A DNA stretch of 64,000 nucleotides from Hymenobacter nivis (GCF_006439025.1 NZ_RCYZ01000002.1:248753-312752), one strand, 5' to 3'. Counted from the first letter of the stretch, positions 1-8,071 are shown. The notes: generated by a model not told the origin, from the sequence alone. Translations and numbers: made by a program.

Positions 1-216
1 CACGGCGCGCCCCACTTCGTGCGCCTGCGCTTCGATGGTTTCCCCTACCTCGGCCTCTGGACGAAGGGCCCCGGGGCGGCGTTCGTGTGCATCGAGCCCT
101 GGCACGGCGTGGCCAGCCCCGTGGGGCCCCCGCAGGAGCTGCGCGACAAGGAAGGCATCCTGGCGCTGGCTCCCGGCCAGGCCTTTGCGGCCACCTACGA
201 AATCGAAATCGGCTGA
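1..216 (+). CDS. Aldose 1-epimerase family protein, C-terminal fragment
   Basis: The reading frame is open from base 1 to a TGA at 214-216, so the gene starts outside the window. The visible 71 residues contain FPYLGLWTKGPG followed by FVCIEPWHG, the conserved C-terminal block of aldose 1-epimerase (galactose mutarotase-like) proteins of the YphB/Lin type. It ends in a short beta-strand tail typical of the family. These cytoplasmic enzymes interconvert sugar anomers, but substrate specificity cannot be read from this fragment. The family call is good; the exact sugar is unknown. Confidence 0.8.
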   Translation, partial: HGAPHFVRLRFDGFPYLGLWTKGPGAAFVCIEPWHGVASPVGPPQELRDKEGILALAPGQAFAATYEIEIG

Positions 217-309
217 GCCGCCGGGACGGGGCACGTCAGCGTTAAGCCTGGGGCCCCCAGCGTAGTCTGAAGAAAAACTCTTATCCGCTCGTCCCTTTTA
301 GCTGCCGTA

Positions 310-1566
310 GTGCCGTTCCGTGCGTGGTTTTGCTTGTTGCTGGCCGGGGCGCTGCGCGCGGCCGGGGCTCCGGGGCCGCCCAGGGTGCCGGCCGACAGCT
401 TGCGCCCCGCGCCCGCGCCCCGCCCGCGGCCCGCAGCGGCCGACGTGGTGGACGCCCTAAATGCGGCGGTGCCCCGCTTGCGCCTGGCCCCGCACGACTC
501 GCTGGCCCTGGCGCGGGGCCACAAGTTTCTGGCGCTGCTGCCGGCCGTGGGCTACTCGCAGCAAACCGGCGCGCTGGCCGAAGTGGCGGCCAGTGTGGCC
601 TTCCGCCGGCCGGGGGCCAACATGTCGACGGTGCTGGGGGCCCTCATTTACACGGCGCGGGCGCAGGCCATCGGCACGGTGGCGGCGTCGGTGTGGGCGG
701 CCGGCAACCGCTGGAACTTTGCCAGCGACTACCGCCTCATGCACTACCCCCAGAGCACCTACGGCCTGGGCATGCACACCAGCACCACCGAGCAGGTGAC
801 GACGATGGACTACGACTACCTGCGCGCCTACCAGAGCGCGTTGCGCCGCCTGGGGCCCAACTTCTACGCCGGGCTGGGCCTGCAGCTCGACGACCACTGG
901 AACATTGTGAGCCGCAACGGGGCGCGCCAGGTCAGCACCATCTCGCACTACCGCGACGGGGTGCGCGGCCGCTCGCTGTCGGTGGGCCCCGCGCTCATTT
1001 TGCTCTACGACAGCCGCGCCAACGCCATCAACCCAGCCGGTGGGGCCTACCTCAGCGCCGTGTACCGGCCCAACCGCCAGGCCCTGGGCAGCACCACCAA
1101 CTACGAAAGCCTGCTGCTCGAAGGCCGCGCTTACCTGCACCCCAGCCGCCGCTCGGCCAACGTGCTGGCCTTCTGGTCGTACAACGCATTGACATTGAAG
1201 GGCAACCCACCGTTCCTGGACCTGCCCAGCACCGGCTGGGACGCCGCCAGCAACCTGGGCCGGGGCTACATCCAGGGCCGGTTCCGGGGTAAAAACCTGC
1301 TTTATCTCGAAAGCGAATACCGCTTCGGCCTCACCCGCAACCGCTTGCTGGGCGGCGTGGTGTTCGCTAACGCCCAAGCCGTGTCGGAAGACGCCCAGCG
1401 GCTCGCCGAGCCCATCGCCAAGCGCTACGACAAAGTAGCCCCGGCCGTGGGCGCAGGCCTGCGCATCAACCTTAATAAGGTGTCAAACACCAACTTGGGT
1501 ATCGACTACGCCCGCGGCATCCAGGGCTCCAGCAGCCTCTCGTTCAACGTGGGCGAGGTGTTTTAA
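310..1566 (+). CDS. BamA/TamA-like outer-membrane beta-barrel protein
   Basis: 418 residues from a GTG start. An N-terminal hydrophobic stretch (about residues 5-18) is a signal peptide. It is followed by a Pro/Ala/Arg-rich linker and then alternating amphipathic strands with many aromatic residues. The last 100 residues (KNLLYLESEYRFGL, then AGLRINL, ending SFNVGEVF) match the C-terminal barrel of the bacterial surface antigen (D15/BamA) family, including a terminal phenylalanine suited to BAM insertion. It is far shorter than BamA and I see no POTRA repeats, so it is a stand-alone barrel of unknown function. A 35-bp perfect hairpin follows the stop. Confidence 0.8.
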   Translation: MPFRAWFCLLLAGALRAAGAPGPPRVPADSLRPAPAPRPRPAAADVVDALNAAVPRLRLAPHDSLALARGHKFLALLPAVGYSQQTGALAEVAASVAFRRPGANMSTVLGALIYTARAQAIGTVAASVWAAGNRWNFASDYRLMHYPQSTYGLGMHTSTTEQVTTMDYDYLRAYQSALRRLGPNFYAGLGLQLDDHWNIVSRNGARQVSTISHYRDGVRGRSLSVGPALILLYDSRANAINPAGGAYLSAVYRPNRQALGSTTNYESLLLEGRAYLHPSRRSANVLAFWSYNALTLKGNPPFLDLPSTGWDAASNLGRGYIQGRFRGKNLLYLESEYRFGLTRNRLLGGVVFANAQAVSEDAQRLAEPIAKRYDKVAPAVGAGLRINLNKVSNTNLGIDYARGIQGSSSLSFNVGEVF

Positions 1567-1570
1567 TCAA

Positions 1571-1658
1571 AATTAGCAAAAGAGCGCGGGCAGCCTTGGA
1601 AAATATTGGGGAGAGGTTCTCCTTATTTTCCAAGGCTGCCCGCGCTCTTTTGCTAATT
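1571..1658. terminator. 35-bp perfect hairpin between convergent genes
   Basis: The left arm 1571-1605 is the exact reverse complement of 1624-1658, with an 18-nt loop. It lies between the stop of the barrel gene and the stop of the small minus-strand gene. A-rich and T-rich arm ends would give U tracts in both directions, so a bidirectional terminator is likely. The stem is much longer than usual. Confidence 0.75.
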
Positions 1659-1669
1659 AATGCGGTCAA

Positions 1670-1891
1670 TCAGGCCCCTACCCGGGGGCGGTTGTAGTCC
1701 GGCTCCCAGTCGTTGATGGGGCGCGAGATGCCGGGGGGCAGGTCGAGGTCGGGCAGGCCAGGGTCGTGCGGCTCGCCGCCGTCGTCGTCGCCATCGGGCG
1801 GCGGCGGCGGGGGCCCCACGCGGCGGCGCGGCACCACGAGCACAAACAGCAGCACGGCACAAAGCACAACGGCGTAGAGAAGCTGGTACAT
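1670..1891 (-). CDS. Small membrane-anchored Pro/Asp-rich protein
   Basis: 73 residues when started at the ATG complementary to 1889-1891; a longer version from 1933 adds an unconvincing leader. Residues 1-20 (MYQLLYAVVLCAVLLFVLVV) form one transmembrane helix. They are followed by RRR, a run of six prolines, and an acidic Pro/Asp-rich tail. The positive-inside rule puts the tail in the cytoplasm. I do not recognise a family. The helix plus its conventional start support a real gene. Confidence 0.55.
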   Translation of the reverse strand: MYQLLYAVVLCAVLLFVLVVPRRRVGPPPPPPDGDDDGGEPHDPGLPDLDLPPGISRPINDWEPDYNRPRVGA

Positions 1892-2044
1892 AGCAGGCAG
1901 GCGGGGGAAAGCAACTGGGCTATTAACAGCCAACGCGGGCTGGGGGTTGCGGCGGCCCGGCGCTCTAAATTAATTGATTTCCACCGAAAAGCCAGCCGCC
2001 GCAGAAAAAAAGCCACGGGGCCCCCAACTGGTTGCCGCCCGCCC

Positions 2045-2052
2045 TACCTTTG
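2045..2052 (+). promoter_or_regulatory. Bacteroidota -7 promoter element (TACCTTTG)
   Basis: A perfect match to TAnnTTTG about 10 nt before the TPP riboswitch, so transcription would begin just ahead of the aptamer. No clear TTG -33 element at standard spacing. Confidence 0.6.
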
Positions 2053-2061
2053 TGGCCTGTT

Positions 2062-2143
2062 TAGGGGTGCTGGCGTTGCGTGCAACACCGGCTGAGATGA
2101 TACCCATCGCACCTGATCCGGGTAATGCCGGCGAAAGGGAAAT
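2062..2143 (+). promoter_or_regulatory. TPP riboswitch (THI element)
   Basis: The sequence contains GGGGTGC near the 5' end, the invariant CTGAGATGATACCC block at 2092-2105, then ACCTGATCCGGGTAATGCCGGCGAAGGGA-like segments up to about 2140 (here GCGAAAGGGA). These are the P2/P4/P5 core elements of the thiamin pyrophosphate aptamer. It lies about 50 nt before the GTG of the TonB-dependent receptor. The expression platform is not obvious. In the known mechanism, TPP binding lowers expression of the downstream gene, so the receptor should be induced by thiamin shortage. Confidence 0.95.
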
Positions 2144-2191
2144 AAACAATCCGCGGACGTTTCCGCCCTGGCTCCGCCCCCTTGGGCCCGG

Positions 2192-4672
2192 GTGCGTCCC
2201 ATTTTTTCATCTTTTTTGAAAATTCTACCCTTTGCGGGAGCTGCGCTGCTAGCGCTGGTTGCCGCGCCGGCCTGGGCGCAGGGCCCCGTGGCCGGCACCC
2301 TCACCGATGACCGGGGCGCGCCCCTGCCCGGCGCCACCATCACCCTGGCCGACGTGCCCGGCCTGGGCACTACCACCGACAACGCTGGCCGCTTTGTGCT
2401 GCCGGCCGTGCCCGCGGGGCCCCACACGCTGCGGGCCAGCTACGTGGGCTACGAGGCGCTGGCCCGGCCGCTGCAAGGCCAGCCGGGGCCCCAGCAGCTG
2501 CCCGCGCTGGTGCTGCAAACCGCTCGCAACCTCACACCCGAGGCCGTCGTCACGGCCACCCGTGCCAACGAGCGCACCGGCACAGCCTACCAAAACGTGA
2601 GCCGCGAGCAGCTCCAGGCCCGCAACTTCGGCCAGGACCTGCCCTACCTGCTCGACCAGACGCCGAGCGTGGTGACGACCTCCGACGCGGGCACCGGCGT
2701 GGGCTACACCGGCCTCCGCATCCGCGGCACCGACGGCACGCGCATCAACGTGACCCTCAACGGGGTGCCGGTGAACGAGGCCGAGAGCCACGGCGTGTTT
2801 TTCGTCGATTTGCCCGACCTGGCGTCGTCCGTGCAGAGCATTCAGGTGCAGCGCGGGGCGGGGCCCAGCACCAACGGCGCGGGGGCCTTCGGGGCCAGCC
2901 TGAACGTGGAAACCCTGGGCCTGCGCCCCAAGGCCTACGCCGAAATTAACAACTCGGCCGGCTCGTTTGGCACTTGGAAAAGCACGGTGGCCGCCGGCAC
3001 GGGCCTCATCAACAACCACTTTACGGTGGACGCCCGCGCCTCGCGGGTGCAGAGCGAGGGCTACGTGGACCGCGGCGCGGCGCGGCTGAAGTCGCTGTAC
3101 CTGGCCGGCACGTATTCCGACGAGAAAACCCTGCTCCGGGCCCTTATCATCACCGGCTACGAAACCACGTACCAAAGCTGGTTCGGCCTGGCTGACTCGC
3201 TGCTCACCAAAAACCGCCGCTACAATGAGTCGGGCACCGACGCCGGCCAGCACTTGCCGGCGTATAAAAACCAGACCGATAACTACCAGCAGGACTACTA
3301 CCAGTTCTTGGTGTCGCGGCAATTAACGTCCCGCCTCAACCTGAGCGTGACGCCCTTCTGGACGCGCGGCGGCGGCTACTACGAGGAGTACAAGGCCAAC
3401 CAGGATTTCGCCAAGTACGGCATTGGGGGCCCCGTGTACCAGCCGCGCAACGGCGGCGGGTTTGATACCCTCACGACCACCGACGTGATTCGCCGGCGCT
3501 GGCTGAAAACTGACCTCTACGGCGCCACCTACGCCTTGCAGCTCCAGCCCAAATACGCGCAGTCGCGCCTGCAATCCTTCACCCTGGGTGGGGCCCTGGT
3601 GAACTACCGCGGCCAGCATTTTGACGAGCTGACCTGGGCCCAGCGCGGCAACAACATCCCCGAAACCGGCTACCGCTACGACCAGGAGCCCAACGCCCAC
3701 AAGCTCGACGTGAACAGCTACGCCCGTGCCACGGTGGCGCTCGGCGAGCGGCTGTCGGCCTTCGGCGACTTGCAATTTCGGTACGTAAACTACGAGCTGT
3801 TTGCGCCCGACGGCAGCCCCAACGGCGGCAAGAGCCAGCAAACCATCAAGTTCAACTTCCTCAACCCCAAGGCCGGCCTCACTTACCAGGTGAAGGACGG
3901 GCTGGCGGCCTACGCCTCCTACGCCCTGGCCCAGCGCGAGCCCACCCGCACCGACTACACCGACACGCCCGCCGACCGCCGCCCCACGTCCGAAATGCTC
4001 AACAACTTTGAGCTGGGCCTGCGCCGCACCACGGGGCCCATCCAGTGGTCGGCCAACTACTACCTGATGCTGTACCGCAACCAGTTGGTGCTCAGTGGAA
4101 AGCTCGATGACGTGGGCAACCCCATCCACGCCAACGTGCGCGACTCGTACCGCACCGGCCTGGAGCTGCAAGCCGCCGCGCTGCTGGCCCGGGGCCTCAC
4201 CTTCAGCCCCACGGCTACCTTCAGCCGCAACAAAATCAACAACTACACCGATTACCTGGCCGACTACGACAACGGCGGCGAGCAGGGCACGGCCTTCCGG
4301 CAGACCAACATCTCGTTTTCGCCCAGCCTCACCTTCGCCTACACCCTCGAGTACGAGCCGCTGCCCGGCCTGCGCCTGGCCACGCTGGCCCGCTACGCCG
4401 GCCGCCAGTACCTCGACAACACCAGCACCGACAGCCGCAGCATCGCTCCCTACTACGTGCAGGACCTGCGCGTGCGCTACCTCTGGCACCCCGGCAAGCT
4501 GGGCTTCCGCGAGATTGAGCTGGCTGGCCTGCTTAACAACGTGCTGGGCGCCAAGTACGTGAACAACGGCTACACCTACGGCTACATCAGTGGCGGCCAA
4601 ACGCAGTACTTCAACTACTACTACCCGCAGGCCCTCACCAATTTCCTAGCCTCGGTGAACCTGCGCTGGTAG
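2192..4672 (+). CDS. TonB-dependent receptor, probably for thiamin or a precursor
   Basis: 826 residues from a GTG start. There is a signal peptide at about 1-29 ending AWAQ, a carboxypeptidase-regulatory-like beta-sandwich at about 30-112 (the N-terminal domain common in Bacteroidota receptors), a plug domain at about 120-235 (TRINVTLNGVPVNEAESHG, VQRGAGPSTNG), and a 22-strand-type barrel ending in the aromatic LRW. It takes a ligand through the outer membrane using TonB energy. Ligand identity comes from context: the leader is a TPP riboswitch, as for known thiamin-regulated receptors in Bacteroidota. Transport of a thiamin moiety rather than thiamin itself is possible. No SusD partner follows. 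Confidence 0.93.
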   Translation: MRPIFSSFLKILPFAGAALLALVAAPAWAQGPVAGTLTDDRGAPLPGATITLADVPGLGTTTDNAGRFVLPAVPAGPHTLRASYVGYEALARPLQGQPGPQQLPALVLQTARNLTPEAVVTATRANERTGTAYQNVSREQLQARNFGQDLPYLLDQTPSVVTTSDAGTGVGYTGLRIRGTDGTRINVTLNGVPVNEAESHGVFFVDLPDLASSVQSIQVQRGAGPSTNGAGAFGASLNVETLGLRPKAYAEINNSAGSFGTWKSTVAAGTGLINNHFTVDARASRVQSEGYVDRGAARLKSLYLAGTYSDEKTLLRALIITGYETTYQSWFGLADSLLTKNRRYNESGTDAGQHLPAYKNQTDNYQQDYYQFLVSRQLTSRLNLSVTPFWTRGGGYYEEYKANQDFAKYGIGGPVYQPRNGGGFDTLTTTDVIRRRWLKTDLYGATYALQLQPKYAQSRLQSFTLGGALVNYRGQHFDELTWAQRGNNIPETGYRYDQEPNAHKLDVNSYARATVALGERLSAFGDLQFRYVNYELFAPDGSPNGGKSQQTIKFNFLNPKAGLTYQVKDGLAAYASYALAQREPTRTDYTDTPADRRPTSEMLNNFELGLRRTTGPIQWSANYYLMLYRNQLVLSGKLDDVGNPIHANVRDSYRTGLELQAAALLARGLTFSPTATFSRNKINNYTDYLADYDNGGEQGTAFRQTNISFSPSLTFAYTLEYEPLPGLRLATLARYAGRQYLDNTSTDSRSIAPYYVQDLRVRYLWHPGKLGFREIELAGLLNNVLGAKYVNNGYTYGYISGGQTQYFNYYYPQALTNFLASVNLRW

Positions 4673-4679
4673 CTAGGGC

Positions 4680-4711
4680 CCCCTGGGGGCCAGCTGCGGG
4701 GCCCCCAGGGG
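4680..4711 (+). terminator. GC-rich hairpin after the TonB receptor
   Basis: A perfect 12-bp stem (4680-4691 with 4700-4711, 8-nt loop) rich in GGGGCC, 8 bases after the stop codon. No U tract, so termination efficiency is uncertain. Confidence 0.45.
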
Positions 4712-4726
4712 CTCGGCTCGGCGCAG

Positions 4727-4734
4727 TATCTTTG
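4727..4734 (+). promoter_or_regulatory. -7 promoter element (TATCTTTG) for modA
   Basis: A perfect TAnnTTTG 56 nt before the modA start codon, giving a leader of roughly 50 nt that contains the hairpin at 4750-4775. Confidence 0.6.
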
Positions 4735-4749
4735 CGGATATAACCATAG

Positions 4750-4778
4750 GGCCACCCGGTAGTTATCGGGTGGCCTTT
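4750..4778 (+). promoter_or_regulatory. Hairpin in the modA leader, possible attenuator
   Basis: A 9-bp perfect stem (4750-4758 with 4767-4775, 8-nt loop) followed by TTT, between the promoter and the modA ATG at 4790. Its position suggests transcript attenuation or translational control. It lacks the conserved bases of the molybdenum-cofactor riboswitch. Confidence 0.4.
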
Positions 4779-4789
4779 CGCGTAAGCTT

Positions 4790-5557
4790 ATGAATCGTTT
4801 TTTCGCCCTGTTCGCGCTGCTGCTGCTGGCCCTGGGGCCCCCGGCCGGGGCCGCGCCCGCGCCGGGCCCCGCGCCGCTCACCATCGCGGCGGCCGCCGAC
4901 CTGAAGTACGTGCTCGACTCGCTAGTGACGATTTTCCACCGCCAGCACCCCGGCGCCAAGGTGAGCGTGGTGTACGGCTCGTCGGGCCGGTTTTATGAGC
5001 AGCTGAGCCACGGGGCCCCGTTCGACCTCTTTTTTTCGGCCGACGCCGACTACCCCACGCGCTTGCAGCAGGCCGGCCTCACGGTTGGGGCCCCGCGCCC
5101 CTACGCGCTGGGCCGCTTGGTGCTGTGGAGCAAGAAGCTCGACCCCAATAAGCTGGGCATGAAAACCTTGCTTGACCCCCAGGTGCGGCGCATTGCCCTG
5201 GCCAACCCCGCCCACGCACCCTACGGCCGTAAGGCCGAGGAAGTGCTGCGCCACTACCGGCTCTACGGCCAGGTGCAGCCCCGGCTGGTGCTGGGCGAGA
5301 ATATTGCCCAGGCCGCCCAGTACGCCGCCACCGGTGCCGCCGACGTGGGCCTGCTGGCTTACTCGCTGGCCCTCAGCCCCGAGCTGCGCCGCGCCGGCCG
5401 CTTCTACCTCATCCCGGCCGCCGCCCACCAGCCCTTGCAGCAGAGCTACGTGCTGCTGAAGCAGGCCCAAGGCAACGCCACGGCCGCCGCCTTCGCCGCT
5501 TTCGTGGCCAGCCCCGTAGCCCGCCAGGCCCTGAAAAAGTACGGGTTCAGCTTTTAG
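4790..5557 (+). CDS. modA: Molybdate ABC transporter, periplasmic binding protein
   Basis: 255 residues. Signal peptide 1-22 (FFALFALLLLALGPPAGA). The mature start TIAAAADLKYVLDSL and the following VVYGSSGRFYEQLSHGAPFDLFFSADADYP are the ModA signature, carrying the serine and backbone contacts that bind the tetrahedral oxyanion. A second block, ALANPAHAPYGRKAEEVL, matches the second ligand loop. It binds molybdate, and perhaps tungstate, in the periplasm and delivers it to ModB. It is followed by modB and modC in the same direction, although a 231-nt repeat-bearing gap separates modA from modB. No ModE regulator is seen here. Confidence 0.95.
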   Translation: MNRFFALFALLLLALGPPAGAAPAPGPAPLTIAAAADLKYVLDSLVTIFHRQHPGAKVSVVYGSSGRFYEQLSHGAPFDLFFSADADYPTRLQQAGLTVGAPRPYALGRLVLWSKKLDPNKLGMKTLLDPQVRRIALANPAHAPYGRKAEEVLRHYRLYGQVQPRLVLGENIAQAAQYAATGAADVGLLAYSLALSPELRRAGRFYLIPAAAHQPLQQSYVLLKQAQGNATAAAFAAFVASPVARQALKKYGFSF

Positions 5558-5585
5558 CCACTGGCCACGAAGCGCGCCAAAAGGC

Positions 5586-5678
5586 CGTCATGCAGAGGGC
5601 AACGAAGCATCTTTTTTGCGTCGTTGCACGGTTGGGTTACTTCCGTGGGAAAGATGCTTCGCTACGCTCTGCATGACG
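5586..5678. repeat. Imperfect palindromic repeat unit (REP/MITE-like)
   Basis: The left arm 5586-5614 and the right arm 5650-5678 are inverted copies matching at 25 of 29 positions, each with GTCATGCAGAG and GAAGCATCTTT. The arms enclose a 35-nt centre. Similar GTCATGC...GAAGCATCTTT palindromes are, from memory, dispersed in Hymenobacter genomes. Only one copy is present here. Confidence 0.6.
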
Positions 5679-5737
5679 TCCCGTTAGCATAACGGCCACC
5701 AGCCCAACCAGCCGCCTGCCCCTGGCGGGCCGCCCCC

Positions 5738-5779
5738 AACCAAGCACTACTAACCAAGCACCACTAACCAAGCACCCCC
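5738..5779 (+). repeat. Three tandem 14-bp repeats just before modB
   Basis: Copies at 5738-5751, 5752-5765 and 5766-5779 share AACCAAGCAC. They end 9 nt before the modB ATG, so they occupy its translation-initiation region. Confidence 0.7.
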
Positions 5780-5788
5780 CACCCAATA

Positions 5789-6469
5789 ATGCCCCCCGAC
5801 TACTGGCAAACCCTGCAACTCACGCTGGTGCTGGCGGCCAGCACCACGGCGCTGCTGCTGCTGCTGGGCGTGCCGCTGGCCTACTGGCTGGCCTACGCCC
5901 GCTTCCGCGCCAAGCCGCTGGTGGAGGCCGTGGTGAGCCTGCCGCTGGTGCTGCCGCCCACCGTGATTGGGTTTTACCTGCTGCTGGCGTTCAGCGACGA
6001 TACGGCGCTGGGGCACTTCCTGATTAACACCCTGGGGCTGAGCCTGAACTTTACTTTTGCCGGCATTCTGGTGGGGTCGGTGGTGTACAACCTGCCCTTT
6101 ATGATGCAGCCCTTGCAGGCGGGGTTTCAGCAGGTGCCCCGCTCGCTGCGCGAAGCGGCCTACACGCTGGGCAAGTCGCGCGGCACCACGCTGTGGCGGG
6201 TGCTGCTGCCCAACATGCGGCCGGCGCTGCTCAGCGGGGCCGTGCTCACCTTTGCCCACACGCTGGGCGAGTTTGGGGTGGTGCTGATGATTGGCGGCAA
6301 CCTGCCGGGCCGCACCCGGGTAGCCTCCATCGCCATTTACGACGAGCAGCAGAGCCTGCACTACGCCCAGGCCAACGCCTACGCCCTCACGCTGCTGGGG
6401 CTGGCGTTCGGCATTTTGGTGGGCCTGTTTTACCTCACCAAGCGCGACGCCACGCGCCGCCTGTTCTGA
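5789..6469 (+). CDS. modB: Molybdate ABC transporter permease
   Basis: 226 residues with five to six hydrophobic segments, e.g. 10-30 and 44-70. The EAA-loop motif REAAYTLGKSRGTTLWRVLLPNMRPALLSG (about 125-155) contacts the ATPase, and PLVLPPTVIGFYLL is typical of ModB. It forms the membrane channel of the molybdate importer as a homodimer. modC follows after 8 nt, which implies translational coupling. Length is normal for the family. Confidence 0.94.
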   Translation: MPPDYWQTLQLTLVLAASTTALLLLLGVPLAYWLAYARFRAKPLVEAVVSLPLVLPPTVIGFYLLLAFSDDTALGHFLINTLGLSLNFTFAGILVGSVVYNLPFMMQPLQAGFQQVPRSLREAAYTLGKSRGTTLWRVLLPNMRPALLSGAVLTFAHTLGEFGVVLMIGGNLPGRTRVASIAIYDEQQSLHYAQANAYALTLLGLAFGILVGLFYLTKRDATRRLF

Positions 6470-6477
6470 GCCCGCCC

Positions 6478-7299
6478 GTGCTTGATTTTCACCTCCTCAA
6501 AGCCCTGCACACCGCCGCCGGCCCCCGCACCCTCGACGTGCGCCTGGCCCTGGCCCCCGGCGAGCTGCTGGCCCTCAGCGGCCCCTCGGGCGCGGGCAAA
6601 ACCACGCTGCTGCGCCTGCTCGCCGGCCTCGACCGCCCCGACGGCGGCTTTGTGCGCTTCGGCGAGCACCCCTGGTACGACCAGCAAGCCCGCCAGTGGC
6701 TGCCGCCGCAGCAGCGCCCGCTGGGCTTCGTGTTTCAGGACTACGCCTTGTTTCCCAACATGACGGTGCGCGAAAACCTGGCCTTTGCCGCCGCCGGCCC
6801 GCCCGGTGCGGGGCCCCTGGTGGCCGAGTTGCTGGAGCTGCTGGAGCTGGGGGCCCTGGCCGGCCGCCGCCCCGGGGCCCTCTCGGGCGGGCAGCAGCAG
6901 CGCGTGGCCCTGGCCCGCGCCCTGGCCCGCCGCCCGCGCCTGCTGCTGCTCGACGAGCCCCTGGCCGCCCTCGACCTGCCCACTCGCCTGCGCCTCCAGC
7001 AGGTGCTGGCCGATGTGCACCAGCAGTTCGGCCTCACCACCATCCTCATCAGCCACGACCCGGCCGAAATTGCCCGCCTCGCCACCCGCGTGGTGGAACT
7101 GGAGCTGGGCCAGGTGCGCCAGCAGGGGCCCCCGCCGCCCGCCGCCCCGGGGCCCCTGCTGGGCCGGGTGGTGGCGGTGCTGCCCGGCGGCGGCCTGCGG
7201 GTGCAGCTGCCCGGCGGGGCCGAGGCCGACGTGCCCGCGCCGCCCGGCCGCGCCTGCGCCCCCGGCGACGAGCTGCCGCTGACGGTGGGCGTGGCCTGA
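6478..7299 (+). CDS. modC: Molybdate ABC transporter ATP-binding protein
   Basis: 273 residues from a GTG start 8 nt after the modB stop; upstream in-frame codons are only modB in another frame. It has Walker A GPSGAGKT (about 36-43), a Q-loop (VFQDYALFPN), signature LSGGQQQR, Walker B LLLLDEP and switch histidine ISHDP. The last 60 residues (LLGRVVAVLPGGGLRVQLPGG) look like a shortened TOBE/Mop-type oxyanion-binding tail rather than the full two-Mop domain of long ModC proteins. It powers molybdate import by ATP hydrolysis on the cytoplasmic face. Confidence 0.93.
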   Translation: MLDFHLLKALHTAAGPRTLDVRLALAPGELLALSGPSGAGKTTLLRLLAGLDRPDGGFVRFGEHPWYDQQARQWLPPQQRPLGFVFQDYALFPNMTVRENLAFAAAGPPGAGPLVAELLELLELGALAGRRPGALSGGQQQRVALARALARRPRLLLLDEPLAALDLPTRLRLQQVLADVHQQFGLTTILISHDPAEIARLATRVVELELGQVRQQGPPPPAAPGPLLGRVVAVLPGGGLRVQLPGGAEADVPAPPGRACAPGDELPLTVGVA

Positions 7300-7320
7300 G
7301 GTTGGGCCCCCGCGGGGGCC

Positions 7321-7885
7321 TCAAACAATCAGCCGCACGCCGCCCAGCTCCGAAACCTGGTACCGGAACTTGTCGCCGGGCGAGCCGATGAACATGAAGT
7401 TTTTGGGGATGCCCCACTCCTCCGACAGCTCCGTGCTGAGGTCGGGGCCGAAGCGGCCGGGGCGCGCCACGAAGTCGAGGTGGATGTTAGGGTAGGCACG
7501 GTCGAGCACGCCCAGGTCGGTGAGCAAGCCCGCGGGCACCTGCTGGCCCTCGCGCAGCAGCAGCACGATTTTGAGGTGGTTGGTAAGCTCGTTTTCCTCC
7601 ACGTAAGTCATCACCTTGTTGAGGTTGGCCACGTTGTCACCCTTGGTGAAGTACACGAATTCCTGCTCGTTGAGCTCGCGCACCAGGTGCCGGATGCTGA
7701 TTTGGCTGCGAATGGCCAGCCGCCGGAACCGCTCATAAAACCCCCGCCAGCACGAAGGTGAGCAGGGCAATGCGCTCGAGCATGGTGTACACGATAAGCG
7801 CCGCCGGGATGAAGTATTGCAGGAACACGACCAGGTAGCCGGGATTTTTCTGCACGTTGTTGTAGAGGCTAGCCCGCACCCCCAT
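7321..7885 (-). pseudogene. Remnant of an APC-family amino acid permease (C-terminal part, frameshifted)
   Basis: Two minus-strand frames together encode the C-terminus of an APC permease. The first (about 7885 to 7733) reads NNVQKNPGYLVVFLQYFIPA, a last membrane segment. The second (about 7745 to 7321) reads NEQEFVYFTKGDNVANLNK, then a soluble tail ending FMFIGSPGDKF...LGGVRLIV. Bacteroidota permeases of this type are usually several hundred residues, so most of the protein is gone. The frame changes at a GGGGGTTTT run (about 7737-7745). The missing N-terminus means decay rather than only a sequencing error. Confidence 0.8.
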
Positions 7886-8063
7886 CAGGGCCGGGCGTGA
7901 AGGCGCAAAAAGTAGTTTGCGGAGATGCCATGCTTTCAGGTAGCGCGCGTAATGAAATGAATGTGAGTGAAAAAGCGTGCAGCTCAATTGAGGTGCCAAT
8001 GGTATAAATGCGGCCGGGGTCCCCGCGGCCCCCCGGCCTGAACCGCGCCCCGGCCGGCCCTGT

Positions 8064-8071
8064 TACCTTTG
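8064..8071 (+). promoter_or_regulatory. -7 promoter element (TACCTTTG)
   Basis: A perfect TAnnTTTG 24 nt before the ATG at 8096. It overlaps a possible upstream TTG start at 8069, which argues for the ATG as the true start. Confidence 0.65.

Noticed and set aside
3323..4600. 425-residue open frame antisense to the TonB receptor
   Set aside because: Val/Gly/Ala-rich antisense shadow; the plus strand carries the receptor barrel.
4735..4789. Molybdenum-cofactor riboswitch before modA
   Set aside because: Only one short hairpin is present; the multi-helix conserved core of the Moco aptamer is missing.
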